DNA from: Guptibacillus hwajinpoensis
GTDB taxonomy: Bacteria > Bacillota > Bacilli > Bacillales > Guptibacillaceae
Assembly (NCBI RefSeq): GCF_001039475.1
Contig: NZ_LELK01000004.1
Coordinates: 232,612-296,611 of the forward strand
Length of the DNA stretch: 64,000 nucleotides
Reading direction: 5' to 3'
Below the pieces are notes generated by a model. It made no database searches, was not told the origin of the DNA, and worked only from the letters and a program-made list of their open reading frames with translations. Positions 1 to 7,938 of the stretch are shown here, piece by piece. How positions within the stretch are numbered: position 1 is the first letter of the stretch; each line of letters begins with the position of its first letter. The translations under genes and the position numbers were made by a program.

Positions 1-21
1 CGAGCATCCTTCCAATCAGCT
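1..21 (-). repeat. Truncated end of the GC-rich hairpin repeat (family 1)
   Basis: The first 21 bases match the outer end of the dispersed repeat seen complete at 54045-54188, in the same orientation, ending in CCAATCAGCT. A few bases of the usual end (the CGCT of CCGCTCC) are missing. The rest of the element lies outside the window. Confidence 0.75.
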
Positions 22-194
22 ATATTGAGTGGTATTTTTAAACAAAACCCCTTCAATAACTAAAATCTTTTAGAAGCGAAAAAAGCATTTCTTTAAATAT
101 AGTGGGAGTAAGAGAACGTTTCGTTTCTCATTTTGAATGAATATATAAAATTCACTTGCTTTTTACTGCGAGTCGACTATACTTTTCTTGTGCT

Positions 195-224
195 TTGTTA
201 AGATAGATTCTTTTGCAATATACT
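195..224 (+). promoter_or_regulatory. Candidate sigma-A promoter of speEB
   Basis: TTGTTA at 195-200 and TATACT at 219-224 are 18 bp apart and lie 70 bp before speE. Sequence match only; the -35 is imperfect. Confidence 0.4.
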
Positions 225-293
225 AATCCTGTTTGGACGAATGTGATTCGGGAACGGAGAAGTAGAGCAGATCGAAATAGAGGAGTGGTTTAA

Positions 294-1121
294 ATGGAAT
301 TATGGTATACAGAAAAACAAACAGAACATTTCGGTATTACAGCTAAAATTAAACAAACGCTGCATACAGAGCAAACTGATTTTCAGCGTCTAGATATGAT
401 TGAAACAGAAGAATTCGGAAACATGCTCGTTCTTGATGGCATGGTTATGACAACTGAGAAAGATGAATTCGTCTATCACGAAATGGTTGCTCACGTACCT
501 CTTTTCACTCACCCTAATCCAAAACACGTTCTTGTAGTTGGTGGCGGTGACGGTGGTGTTATTCGCGAAGTATTAAAGCATCCATCTGTTGAAAAAGCAA
601 CGCTTGTTGAGATTGATGGCAAAGTTATTGAATACTCTAAGAAATACCTTCCTTCCATTGCAGGAGCACTTGATGATGAGCGCGTTGAAGTGCTTGTTGA
701 CGACGGCTTTATGCACATTGCAAAGAGTGAAGGCGAGTATGATGTAATTATGGTTGATTCTACTGAACCAGTTGGACCTGCTGCTAAGCTTTTCGAACGT
801 GGCTTCTATGAAGGGATCTCAAGAGCGCTTAAAGAAGACGGTATTTTCGTTGCACAGACGGACAACCCTTGGTTTAAAGCTGATTTGATTTCTCAAGTTT
901 CAAAAGATGTTAGAGAAATTTTCCCGATTACGCGCGTTTATACAGCGAACATTCCAACATATCCGAGTGGTCTGTGGACGTTTACAATTGGTTCGAAGCA
1001 GAAGGATCCGCTTGATGTTCCTGAAAGCCGCTTCCATGATATTGATACAAAATATTATACAAAAGAGCTTCACACAGCATGCTTCGCGCTTCCTAAATTC
1101 GTACAGGATCTAGTGAAATAA
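294..1121 (+). CDS. speE: Spermidine synthase (putrescine aminopropyltransferase)
   Basis: Transfers the aminopropyl group of decarboxylated S-adenosylmethionine to putrescine in the cytosol. The 275-residue product has the usual family length. The nucleotide-binding GGGDGG loop is at residues 83-88, and the VDSTEP motif near 154-159 carries the catalytic Asp155. The ATG start follows a GAGGAG ribosome site about 8 bases upstream. It is separated from speB by a single base, so the two are translated as one unit, as in B. subtilis, where SpeB supplies the putrescine used here. Nothing is missing. Confidence 0.97.
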   Translation: MELWYTEKQTEHFGITAKIKQTLHTEQTDFQRLDMIETEEFGNMLVLDGMVMTTEKDEFVYHEMVAHVPLFTHPNPKHVLVVGGGDGGVIREVLKHPSVEKATLVEIDGKVIEYSKKYLPSIAGALDDERVEVLVDDGFMHIAKSEGEYDVIMVDSTEPVGPAAKLFERGFYEGISRALKEDGIFVAQTDNPWFKADLISQVSKDVREIFPITRVYTANIPTYPSGLWTFTIGSKQKDPLDVPESRFHDIDTKYYTKELHTACFALPKFVQDLVK

Positions 1122-1128
1122 GATGAGC

Positions 1129-2007
1129 ATGAAATTCGATGAAGCTTATTCAGGTAATGTTTTTATTCTAAGCAATCCTTCGTTTGAAGACAGTAACGTG
1201 GTTATCTACGGTATGCCAATGGACTGGACAGTAAGCTTCCGTCCTGGTTCTCGTTTCGGTCCAGGACGCATTCGTGAAGCGTCACTTGGACTTGAGGAAT
1301 ACAGCCCGTATGCTGATCGTCATCTTGAAGAGATTCGCTATTTCGATGCAGGAGATATCCCACTTCCATTCGGTAATCCGAAGCGAAGCATTGATATGAT
1401 TGAAGAGTATATTGATTCGTTGCTTGAAGCTGATAAGTTTCCTCTAGGTATGGGCGGCGAGCACCTGGTTACCTGGCCGATTCTTAAAGCGTTCCATAAG
1501 AAATATGATGATCTTGCAGTCATTCATATTGACGCACATGCGGATCTTCGTGAGGAATATGAAGGGGAGCCGCTCTCTCACTCCACACCAGTTCGTAAAA
1601 TTTGTGGCTTGATCGGTGCTGAGAATGTGTATTCGTTCGGAATCCGCTCCGGCATGCGTGAAGAATTCCAGTTCGCGAAGGAATCCGGAATGCATATGCA
1701 CAAATTCGAAGTGGCAGAGCCGCTTAAAAAGGTTCTTCCATCACTAGAAGGACGAAACGTCTATGTGACAATCGACATTGATGTCCTTGATCCAGCGCAT
1801 GCGCCTGGGACAGGCACGGCAGAAGCTGGAGGCATCACGTCTAAAGAGCTTCTTGAAGCCATTTCAGCCATTTCGAACTCAGGTTTGAACGTAGTTGGTG
1901 CTGACTTAGTAGAGGTTGCACCTGCTTACGATCCATCTGAACAAACGCCAATCGCGGCAAGTAAATTTATCCGCGAAATGCTACTAGGTTGGACGCACAA
2001 GAAATAA
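1129..2007 (+). CDS. speB: Agmatinase (agmatine ureohydrolase)
   Basis: Hydrolyses agmatine to putrescine and urea, feeding SpeE. It belongs to the ureohydrolase/arginase fold family. The manganese ligands are visible: the GGEH motif near residues 109-112, DAHAD near 135-139, and the later DIDVLDPAHAPGTG motif. The length (about 292 residues) matches the family. The start at 1129 gives the MKFDEAYSG N-terminus of Bacillus SpeB; an in-frame ATG two codons upstream (1123) is the alternative, and neither has a clear Shine-Dalgarno site. It is cotranscribed with speE and followed by a terminator at 2023. Confidence 0.96.
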   Translation: MKFDEAYSGNVFILSNPSFEDSNVVIYGMPMDWTVSFRPGSRFGPGRIREASLGLEEYSPYADRHLEEIRYFDAGDIPLPFGNPKRSIDMIEEYIDSLLEADKFPLGMGGEHLVTWPILKAFHKKYDDLAVIHIDAHADLREEYEGEPLSHSTPVRKICGLIGAENVYSFGIRSGMREEFQFAKESGMHMHKFEVAEPLKKVLPSLEGRNVYVTIDIDVLDPAHAPGTGTAEAGGITSKELLEAISAISNSGLNVVGADLVEVAPAYDPSEQTPIAASKFIREMLLGWTHKK

Positions 2008-2022
2008 CATATCGGTTCAAGG

Positions 2023-2052
2023 CTGTATTCATATTGAATACAGTCTCTTTTT
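2023..2052 (+). terminator. Rho-independent terminator of speEB
   Basis: CTGTATTC and GAATACAG form an 8-bp stem with a 5-base loop, followed by TCTCTTTTT. Confidence 0.85.
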
Positions 2053-2095
2053 AATTGGAAGAGTAGGAGTATAATTCATAAATGTCAAATCCCAT

Positions 2096-2167
2096 TGTGA
2101 CAAAAAGCGTCACATTGAAGCCCGCCTTAAGCTTGTCGGGGGTGGACAAGCCACCTTCGCTTTTCCT
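2096..2167 (+). repeat. Partial copy of hairpin repeat family 2
   Basis: Contains the central TGTGAC/GTCACA hairpin and the 3' half (CTTAAGCTTGTCGGGGGTGGAC, then CTTTTC) of the neighbouring complete copy, but lacks the 5' half beginning GATCTAGCTGC. It shares its end with the next copy, so the two are arranged in tandem. Confidence 0.75.
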
Positions 2168-2285
2168 GATCTAGCTGCGGCGGGTACCCCCTCGAGGTCT
2201 TAAGTCAATCTCCAATGTGACAAAAAGCGTCACACTGAAGCTTGCCTTAAGCTTGTCGGGGGTGGACAACCCGCCTCCGCTTTTC
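2157..2285 (+). repeat. Complete copy of hairpin repeat family 2
   Basis: Begins CGCTTTTC-CTGATCTAGCTG and ends CTCCGCTTTTC. Nested pairing is GCGGGT 2180-2185 with ACCCGC 2269-2274, ACCCCC 2186-2191 with GGGGGT 2258-2263, CTTAAG 2199-2204 with CTTAAG 2246-2251, and TGTGAC 2216-2221 with GTCACA 2229-2234. The copy at 32006-32135 keeps the pairing with different bases. Confidence 0.8.
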
Positions 2286-2326
2286 TTATAATAAGAAAGT
2301 TAAAGCTTTAGTTAGGACGTGAAAGA

Positions 2327-2752
2327 ATGAGTAGTGAGATTGAATTAAAGATTGATTCCCGAATTGAGTCAGGGAATCAGAAAGATTCATCGAAACAAAC
2401 AGTGAACGGAAGCATTGTTGAAAAGGGAGAGGCGCTTTATATTCGCTATGAAGAGGACCTTGAAATTGGTAAGGTTTCAACAACTGTTAAAATAGATCAA
2501 GAACAAGTAACGGTTATTCGAAGGGGAGCACTTTCGATGCGCCAACAATTTGCACCTGGGCATGTATCCGAGTCTATCTACAAGACGCCATTTGGTTCTA
2601 TGCCGATGCAAATTCGAACGGAACGTATTGAACAGCTAGTGGATCGTGAGAAGAACAAAGGACGTCTGACGCTTCGCTATTTACTATACCTAGAAGAAGA
2701 TGAAACACAGCGGCATGAACTGACGCTAACCTGGAAAGGAGCAAGTCAATGA
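2327..2752 (+). CDS. ywiB: DUF1934 family protein (YwiB-like, calycin-type fold)
   Basis: A 141-residue soluble protein with no signal peptide. The sequence resembles B. subtilis YwiB in length, in the conserved central stretch around YxTPFG, and in its position directly before argS. The molecular function of DUF1934 proteins is unknown to me; a small beta-barrel fold related to calycins is the family prediction. The stop codon overlaps the argS start (ATGA), so translation of the two is probably coupled. Confidence 0.85.
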   Translation: MSSEIELKIDSRIESGNQKDSSKQTVNGSIVEKGEALYIRYEEDLEIGKVSTTVKIDQEQVTVIRRGALSMRQQFAPGHVSESIYKTPFGSMPMQIRTERIEQLVDREKNKGRLTLRYLLYLEEDETQRHELTLTWKGASQ

Positions 2753-4410
2753 ATAGTGTTGAACAAAAGAAAGAGCAGTTGAAAGAGGAGATCAAGCAAG
2801 CCGTCCTGAAGGCTAACCTTGCATCGGAAAATGAAATTCCTGAAGTTATTCTTGAATCACCAAAGGATAAAGCTCACGGAGACTATGCAACAAACATGGC
2901 GATGCAGCTTGCGCGAATTGCTAAGAAAGCGCCGCGTGCCATTGCGGAGGATTTGAAAGCGAATCTCGATATGCAAAAAGCGGGCATTAAGCAAATTGAC
3001 ATCGCAGGACCTGGGTTTATTAACTTTTTCATGGATACTGCTTATCTAACAGAGCTCATTCCAACGATTCTTGATCATGGTAACTCGTACGGTCGATCAG
3101 CTAATCGTAATGAGAAAATTCAAGTCGAGTTTGTTTCAGCAAATCCAACAGGTAGCCTGCATTTAGGACATGCGCGCGGTGCGGCTGTTGGGGATACGCT
3201 TTGTAACATCCTTGATCGCGCTGGGTATGACGTATCACGTGAATATTACATTAACGACGCTGGGAATCAAATTCATAATCTAACGGTTTCATTAGAAGCT
3301 CGTTACATGCAGGCACTTGGTAAAGAGAAGGAAATGCCTGAAGACGGCTATCAGGGGCAAGATATCGTTCAATTCGGTAAAGATCTTGTTGAGAAGGAAG
3401 GCGATCGCTTACTTCAGCTTGACGACAAGGAACGTTATGCTTATTTCCGCGAATACGGTCTTGAGCGCGAGCTTGAGAAGCTGAAGAAAGATTTGAAGGA
3501 ATTTGGCGTTGAATTCGACGTCTGGTTCTCAGAAACTTCCCTCTATCAGTCAAGTAAAATTGATGATGTACTTGCGAAACTAAACGACCGTGGAGAGACG
3601 TTTGAACAGGACGGTGCAACATGGTTCCGTTCAACAACTTACGGCGATGACAAAGACCGTGTACTTATTAAAGGTGATGGGTCTTACACATACTTAACAC
3701 CAGATATCGCGTATCACCAAGATAAGCTCTCACGTGGATTCGATAAGCTTATCAACATTTGGGGCGCTGATCATCACGGCTATATTCCAAGAATGAAAGC
3801 TGCAATTGAAGCGTTAGGTTACAAGCGTGAGCAGCTTGAAGTGGAAATCATTCAAATGGTTAACCTTTTCAAAGATGGCGAGAAAATGAAGATGAGCAAG
3901 AGAACGGGTAAAGCTGTTACCCTTCGTGAATTGATGGACGAAGTAGGCATTGATGCCATGCGCTATTTCTTCTCAATGAGAAGCTCGGACTCGCATTTGG
4001 ATTTTGATATGGACCTTGCTGTATCACGTTCAAATGAAAACCCTGTTTATTACGTTCAGTATGCACATGCTCGCGTATGCAGCATTCTTCGTCAGGGTGA
4101 AGAAATGGGCTTAACTGATGATGCTGACCTCTCTCTCATTACATCTGAGAAAGAAATGGATCTTCTTAAGAAGCTTGGCGAGCTTCCTGAAGCAATCGCT
4201 GAAGCGGCAGATAAGCGTATGACACACCGCATCACGAACTATGCTTTTGAACTTGCTGCAGCACTGCATAGTTTCTACAACGCTGAACGCGTGCTTGATT
4301 CTGAAGATCTTGCGAAGAGTGCAGCACGTTTCAAGCTCATGAAAGCCGTTCGTCAAACGATTCAAAACACGCTTGAAATCATTGGCGTAACAGCACCGGA
4401 GAAAATGTAA
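2749..4410 (+). CDS. argS: Arginyl-tRNA synthetase
   Basis: Class I aminoacyl-tRNA synthetase charging tRNA-Arg. The 553-residue length is full for the family. An N-terminal additional domain covers about residues 1-110, followed by the ATP-binding HLGH signature at 138-141 (in [15 protein letters not shown]). The second class I signature is present as KMSKRTG near residue 382, and the C-terminal DALR anticodon-binding domain occupies the last ~130 residues. Overlaps ywiB by 4 bases and ends at a strong terminator. Confidence 0.98.
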   Translation: MNSVEQKKEQLKEEIKQAVLKANLASENEIPEVILESPKDKAHGDYATNMAMQLARIAKKAPRAIAEDLKANLDMQKAGIKQIDIAGPGFINFFMDTAYLTELIPTILDHGNSYGRSANRNEKIQVEFVSANPTGSLHLGHARGAAVGDTLCNILDRAGYDVSREYYINDAGNQIHNLTVSLEARYMQALGKEKEMPEDGYQGQDIVQFGKDLVEKEGDRLLQLDDKERYAYFREYGLERELEKLKKDLKEFGVEFDVWFSETSLYQSSKIDDVLAKLNDRGETFEQDGATWFRSTTYGDDKDRVLIKGDGSYTYLTPDIAYHQDKLSRGFDKLINIWGADHHGYIPRMKAAIEALGYKREQLEVEIIQMVNLFKDGEKMKMSKRTGKAVTLRELMDEVGIDAMRYFFSMRSSDSHLDFDMDLAVSRSNENPVYYVQYAHARVCSILRQGEEMGLTDDADLSLITSEKEMDLLKKLGELPEAIAEAADKRMTHRITNYAFELAAALHSFYNAERVLDSEDLAKSAARFKLMKAVRQTIQNTLEIIGVTAPEKM

Positions 4411-4418
4411 GTAAGGAA

Positions 4419-4452
4419 GCCCTACCATTATACGGTGGGGCTTTTACTATTT
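4419..4452 (+). terminator. Terminator of ywiB-argS
   Basis: GCCCTACC pairs with GGTGGGGC (one G-T pair) around a short loop, followed by TTTTACTATTT. Confidence 0.85.
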
Positions 4453-4543
4453 CCGACTCTCTTTCAAACGGATGAAACAAACAGCCGATCCTTTCTCATA
4501 ATGCATTATCCATTTGGTCATACTTTTAGAAAGAGGTGAAAGT

Positions 4544-4714
4544 ATGAAAACGGTATTAATTGCAACATTAACGGGATTTATAGTGGGACTTATTTTTGCA
4601 ATCTTAAAGCTTCCGATTCCAGCTCCACCAGCTTTTGCAGGAATTGCGGGGATTATTGGCATCTATCTAGGGTTTAAAGCTTTTGAGTGGATGTCTGGCT
4701 TTTTTTCGTTATAA
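4544..4714 (+). CDS. XapX domain small membrane protein
   Basis: A 56-residue protein with two hydrophobic segments (about residues 3-20 and 28-47) separated by the KLPIPAPPAFAGIAG stretch typical of XapX (DUF1427) proteins. The ATG at 4544 follows an AGAGGTGA ribosome site; an upstream in-frame start at 4514 would add ten residues without a ribosome site. The function of XapX proteins is not established. It lies 18 bp before an alpha/beta hydrolase gene and may share its transcript. Confidence 0.75.
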   Translation: MKTVLIATLTGFIVGLIFAILKLPIPAPPAFAGIAGIIGIYLGFKAFEWMSGFFSL

Positions 4715-4732
4715 AGAAATGAGGTTAGCTGA

Positions 4733-5506
4733 TTGGCATATGTAAAGATAGATGATATTGACTTATATTACGAAGACAAAGGGAGCGGTCTTCCGATCAT
4801 CTTCCTACATCCACCTGGAATGGGACATGTTGTTTTTCATGAACAGGAAAAGCTTGCTGAGCATTTTCGGGTCATTGTTTTTGATATGCGAGGTCATGGA
4901 AGAAGTGGTCTAGGGTCAAAAGACTTCTCAATTTCTTTGCTAGCAAATGATTTACACCATTTAATGAGTGAACTTGGCATTGAAAAAGCTGTGTTGCTTG
5001 GCTATTCCAGCGGTGGGAGTGTGGTTCAAGAGTTTTGTATCCACCATCAAGAAAAAGTAGCTGGACTTATTTTGTGTGGGGGATTTTCAGAGGTAAGCGA
5101 TATGTTTCTTCAAGCTGAATTCCGAATAGGTAAGGCGCTTGTTCATAAGCTTGATGTTCTTTCCTGGGGCATAGCGAAAGCACATGCGAGGACTGAAGCG
5201 GAGTTTAAAATGCTGCGTAGGTACATCGTTAGCACGAATCCTAACCTACTTGAGAAATTCTATGAAGAGGGTCGTCGTTATGTTTGTACAAACAAACTAA
5301 GCACGCTCCATGTTCCGTTTCTTCACGTAACGGGGGAGCGCGCCTTTTATTTTCATCGGTATCAAACGATCTACAAAAAGTATATCCCACATAGCAAATT
5401 GGTGCGAATTGATGCCGCGTTTCATGAGCTGCCTACAAAGTCTTCTGCAGAGTTAAATCATATTGTTTCTAAGTTTGTTACTTCCATTGAATTGAGCCAC
5501 CGTTAA
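4733..5506 (+). CDS. Alpha/beta hydrolase, probable carboxylesterase-type
   Basis: A 257-residue cytosolic protein with the alpha/beta hydrolase pattern: the oxyanion-side HPPG stretch near residue 26, DMRGHGRS near 51-58, the nucleophile elbow GYSSGG with Ser92, and a C-terminal His in AAFHELP near 240. The acid of the triad is not obvious. The substrate is unknown. The TTG start is chosen from the GAGGTT ribosome site 8 bases upstream. The 3' end overlaps that of convergent uvsE by 29 bp. Confidence 0.8.
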   Translation: MAYVKIDDIDLYYEDKGSGLPIIFLHPPGMGHVVFHEQEKLAEHFRVIVFDMRGHGRSGLGSKDFSISLLANDLHHLMSELGIEKAVLLGYSSGGSVVQEFCIHHQEKVAGLILCGGFSEVSDMFLQAEFRIGKALVHKLDVLSWGIAKAHARTEAEFKMLRRYIVSTNPNLLEKFYEEGRRYVCTNKLSTLHVPFLHVTGERAFYFHRYQTIYKKYIPHSKLVRIDAAFHELPTKSSAELNHIVSKFVTSIELSHR

Positions 5507-6434
5507 GTCGTTTTACACCGCGAACAGATGAAAGATCTTCGACTAGCTTTAGTGCAGCGAGGTCTTTTTTCTTTGCTTCAATCATAATGTCTACGTCTTC
5601 ACCGTACTCTTTCAACATGTTGATGAAAGGGAGAGCAAACTCAGGATCTACATAATCTGAGTGACTACGGTAAGCTTTCTCTGACTTAGGTGATGAGAGA
5701 TGGAATTTAGGCCGTATGTTGTGTGACTTCCACGTCTTGTGAACACGCTCGAGAAAATCTTCAGGAAGCCCTTCACCTGGATTGGCCATATGATGGTGAT
5801 AATCAAATATAAAAGGGACACCAGTGTGCTCACATGTCTCAAGTGTCTCGATAGCGTTGTATGTTTTATCATCGTTCTCAAGTGTAACGTGCGATCGAAT
5901 AGGTTCTGGAATCATATCAAAATTTCTGTGGAAACGTTTGAGCGTTTCTTCTTTATCGCCGTAGGCTCCGCCGATATGAATGTTTGTAATCGCGCGTTTA
6001 TCAAGACCCATTGCTTGAAGCATGGCAACGTGATAATCAAGGTCACCAATTGCATTATCAGTGACATGTTGCTTCGGACTTGTAAATAAGGTGAACTGAT
6101 TCGGATGAAAGCTTACGCGAAGTTTATGCTTTTTAACAAGATCACCAATTTCCTTGAACTTATCACGAAAAGGAGTTATGTAATCCCACGTTGCTTCCGG
6201 GTGAGTAGCAAGGGGGACGATGGAAGAAGACATCCGATATAATTCGATTTCATGAGCAATATTATAGTGAAGCGCTCTTAAAGTATTTGTGAGGTTTGTA
6301 TCCGTAATTGAGTGAAGCTTTGTTTCTCTCTCTTCTTTCGAGAGCTTGGACCAACTTGCAAACGTCATCGTTCTAGCAGGTGACGCTTCATAGAGGGCAA
6401 GCGCATTAGAAACATAGCCGAAGCGCAGTTGCAT
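5478..6434 (-). CDS. uvsE: UV DNA damage endonuclease UvsE (UVDE)
   Basis: Nicks DNA 5' to UV photoproducts and some abasic lesions, starting an excision repair path independent of UvrABC. The 318 residues match B. subtilis UvsE (YwjD) in length. The TIM-barrel motifs that hold the metal ions are visible: HPNQF near residue 105, HIGG near 149, LENDD near 185, and FDYHHH near 210. An AAAGGA ribosome site precedes the ATG. It lies downstream of the cardiolipin synthase gene on the same strand, as in B. subtilis ywjE-ywjD. Confidence 0.95.
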   Translation of the reverse strand: MQLRFGYVSNALALYEASPARTMTFASWSKLSKEERETKLHSITDTNLTNTLRALHYNIAHEIELYRMSSSIVPLATHPEATWDYITPFRDKFKEIGDLVKKHKLRVSFHPNQFTLFTSPKQHVTDNAIGDLDYHVAMLQAMGLDKRAITNIHIGGAYGDKEETLKRFHRNFDMIPEPIRSHVTLENDDKTYNAIETLETCEHTGVPFIFDYHHHMANPGEGLPEDFLERVHKTWKSHNIRPKFHLSSPKSEKAYRSHSDYVDPEFALPFINMLKEYGEDVDIMIEAKKKDLAALKLVEDLSSVRGVKRLNGGSIQWK

Positions 6435-6515
6435 AGGATGGCATTCCTTTCTCCGATGTGTCTGGTGGTTTATTCCCTTTCACACTGAAACAAAACAACT
6501 CTCCGCACATCCTTA

Positions 6516-7703
6516 CTACAAAAAGGGGCTCAGGAGTCGAGCGAAGGGACTAATGAACTTGTTGCTTATTGTCCGCTTTTTAAGTCGTGCAAGATCAAGG
6601 CGCTCTGACTGAATGAAATCGCTGTTAATCACTTCCATTACTTGAGATAGAACCTCGGAACTTTCGAAGATGCAATTGATCTCACTATTGATGTGGAAAC
6701 TTCGCTTATCAAAATTAGCTGTACCTATATCGCAAATTCGATTGTCGACGATCATCACTTTTGCGTGATAGAAACCGTTCATATACTGGTAAACTTCTCC
6801 GCCTTCCTCAAGTAACTCGACTAGATAATGATAAGATGCTTCCTTAACGAGCGGGTGATCGGCTCTCATTGGAAGGATCAATTTAACCGATACACCTCGA
6901 CGAATGGCACGAACGAGACTATCTTGGACCATATGACCAGGAATAAAGTATGGCGAACCAATAATGATGGAGGTGGTGGCCTTGTTAATATAGTCCGCAA
7001 ATGATTCTTTAACTCCAGATCCATTTGTAATATGGTATTTCATCTCTGTCTCGCCTTTAGGCAAAGTTGGATAAAAAGTCTCGTCTTCTTCTAATGGTGT
7101 GTTATCCGCCTTCCAATCAATTAGAAATTGCTCCTGCAAGCCTTTTACAGCTTCTCCAGTTACGCGAAGATGGTAGTCTCTCCAATACCCAAATTTCGGT
7201 TTTCTCCCAGCGTATTCATCGCCTACGTTAAAACCACCTACATAACCGATTTTCCCATCGATGACAGTAATTTTACGATGGTTTCGATTGTTTATAGAGG
7301 AAAACAGAAAAGGCAACTGGATTTTCCGTGAAAAAGAGAAATGAACACCGCATGATGTCATTTGCTCGATGGTAGATTTCTTCAGACCATGGCTTCCAAC
7401 GTAATCTGCAAGTACATAGACGCTTACACCAGAAGATGCTTTTTGGCATAGGTTATGAATGAATTTCTTGCCGGTTTCATCATCTCTAAAAATATAAAAC
7501 ATCATATGAATATGCTGGTTAGCTTTATCAACATCTTCAAGCAACATCTCAAAAAAGTCTTCACCATCAGCGATAAATTCAATATTGCCATGCATCGTTA
7601 ACTTGGAAGAAGAGGGGACATGACGTCTTTTCTGAGATCCCAGAATAAGATCAATCGCGATCCATATGATGATAGCTAGTATAAGTGCCAGTACAAATCT
7701 CAT
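6516..7703 (-). CDS. clsB: Cardiolipin synthase (phospholipase D superfamily, YwjE/ClsB-like)
   Basis: Condenses two phosphatidylglycerol molecules to cardiolipin at the membrane, by family. The 395-residue product starts with one hydrophobic segment (about 3-21) and has two HKD active-site motifs: NHRKITVIDG near residue 141 and YHAKVMIVDN near 312. Two PLD domains are therefore complete. The single N-terminal segment and length match B. subtilis YwjE rather than the two-segment ClsA type. It is divergent from the fad operon and upstream of uvsE. Confidence 0.88.
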   Translation of the reverse strand: MRFVLALILAIIIWIAIDLILGSQKRRHVPSSSKLTMHGNIEFIADGEDFFEMLLEDVDKANQHIHMMFYIFRDDETGKKFIHNLCQKASSGVSVYVLADYVGSHGLKKSTIEQMTSCGVHFSFSRKIQLPFLFSSINNRNHRKITVIDGKIGYVGGFNVGDEYAGRKPKFGYWRDYHLRVTGEAVKGLQEQFLIDWKADNTPLEEDETFYPTLPKGETEMKYHITNGSGVKESFADYINKATTSIIIGSPYFIPGHMVQDSLVRAIRRGVSVKLILPMRADHPLVKEASYHYLVELLEEGGEVYQYMNGFYHAKVMIVDNRICDIGTANFDKRSFHINSEINCIFESSEVLSQVMEVINSDFIQSERLDLARLKKRTISNKFISPFARLLSPFL

Positions 7704-7777
7704 TCCAAATCCCTCCGATCAATCCTAGTGTCGTCCTAGTTTGTCCTAAATTAGAAAAAAGTAAAAATATTTCTCTG

Positions 7778-7795
7778 ACTGAATGCTCATTCAGT
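7778..7795. promoter_or_regulatory. TetR-type operator upstream of fadF
   Basis: ACTGAATG-CT-CATTCAGT is a perfect 8+8 palindrome lying just upstream of a TATACT -10 hexamer at 7807-7812. Its core TGAATG-NN-CATTCA resembles the half-sites of the B. subtilis FadR box, but with a shorter spacer. A FadR-like TetR gene lies in the operon it would control (15672-16307). A second palindrome, AGTCAGAA...TTCTGACT, spans 7815-7841. Confidence 0.6.
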
Positions 7796-7840
7796 TTATT
7801 TTGTGTTATACTGTAGTCAGAAAATTACTTTCATTCTGAC

Positions 7841-7856
7841 TTAAAAGCGTTTTCAT
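7841..7856 (+). promoter_or_regulatory. cre-like CcpA site upstream of fadF
   Basis: TTAAAAGCGTTTTCAT matches the catabolite-response consensus WTGNAANCGNWNNCAW with one mismatch. It lies about 30 bp downstream of the -10 hexamer, a position expected to block transcription when CcpA binds. Confidence 0.55.
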
Positions 7857-7938
7857 AAATGATCTGTTCATTCGACTGTTCAGATATCGTAAAGCGTGCT
7901 AACGAGAAGGAATGACATGAAAGGAGAGGTTTGCCAAC

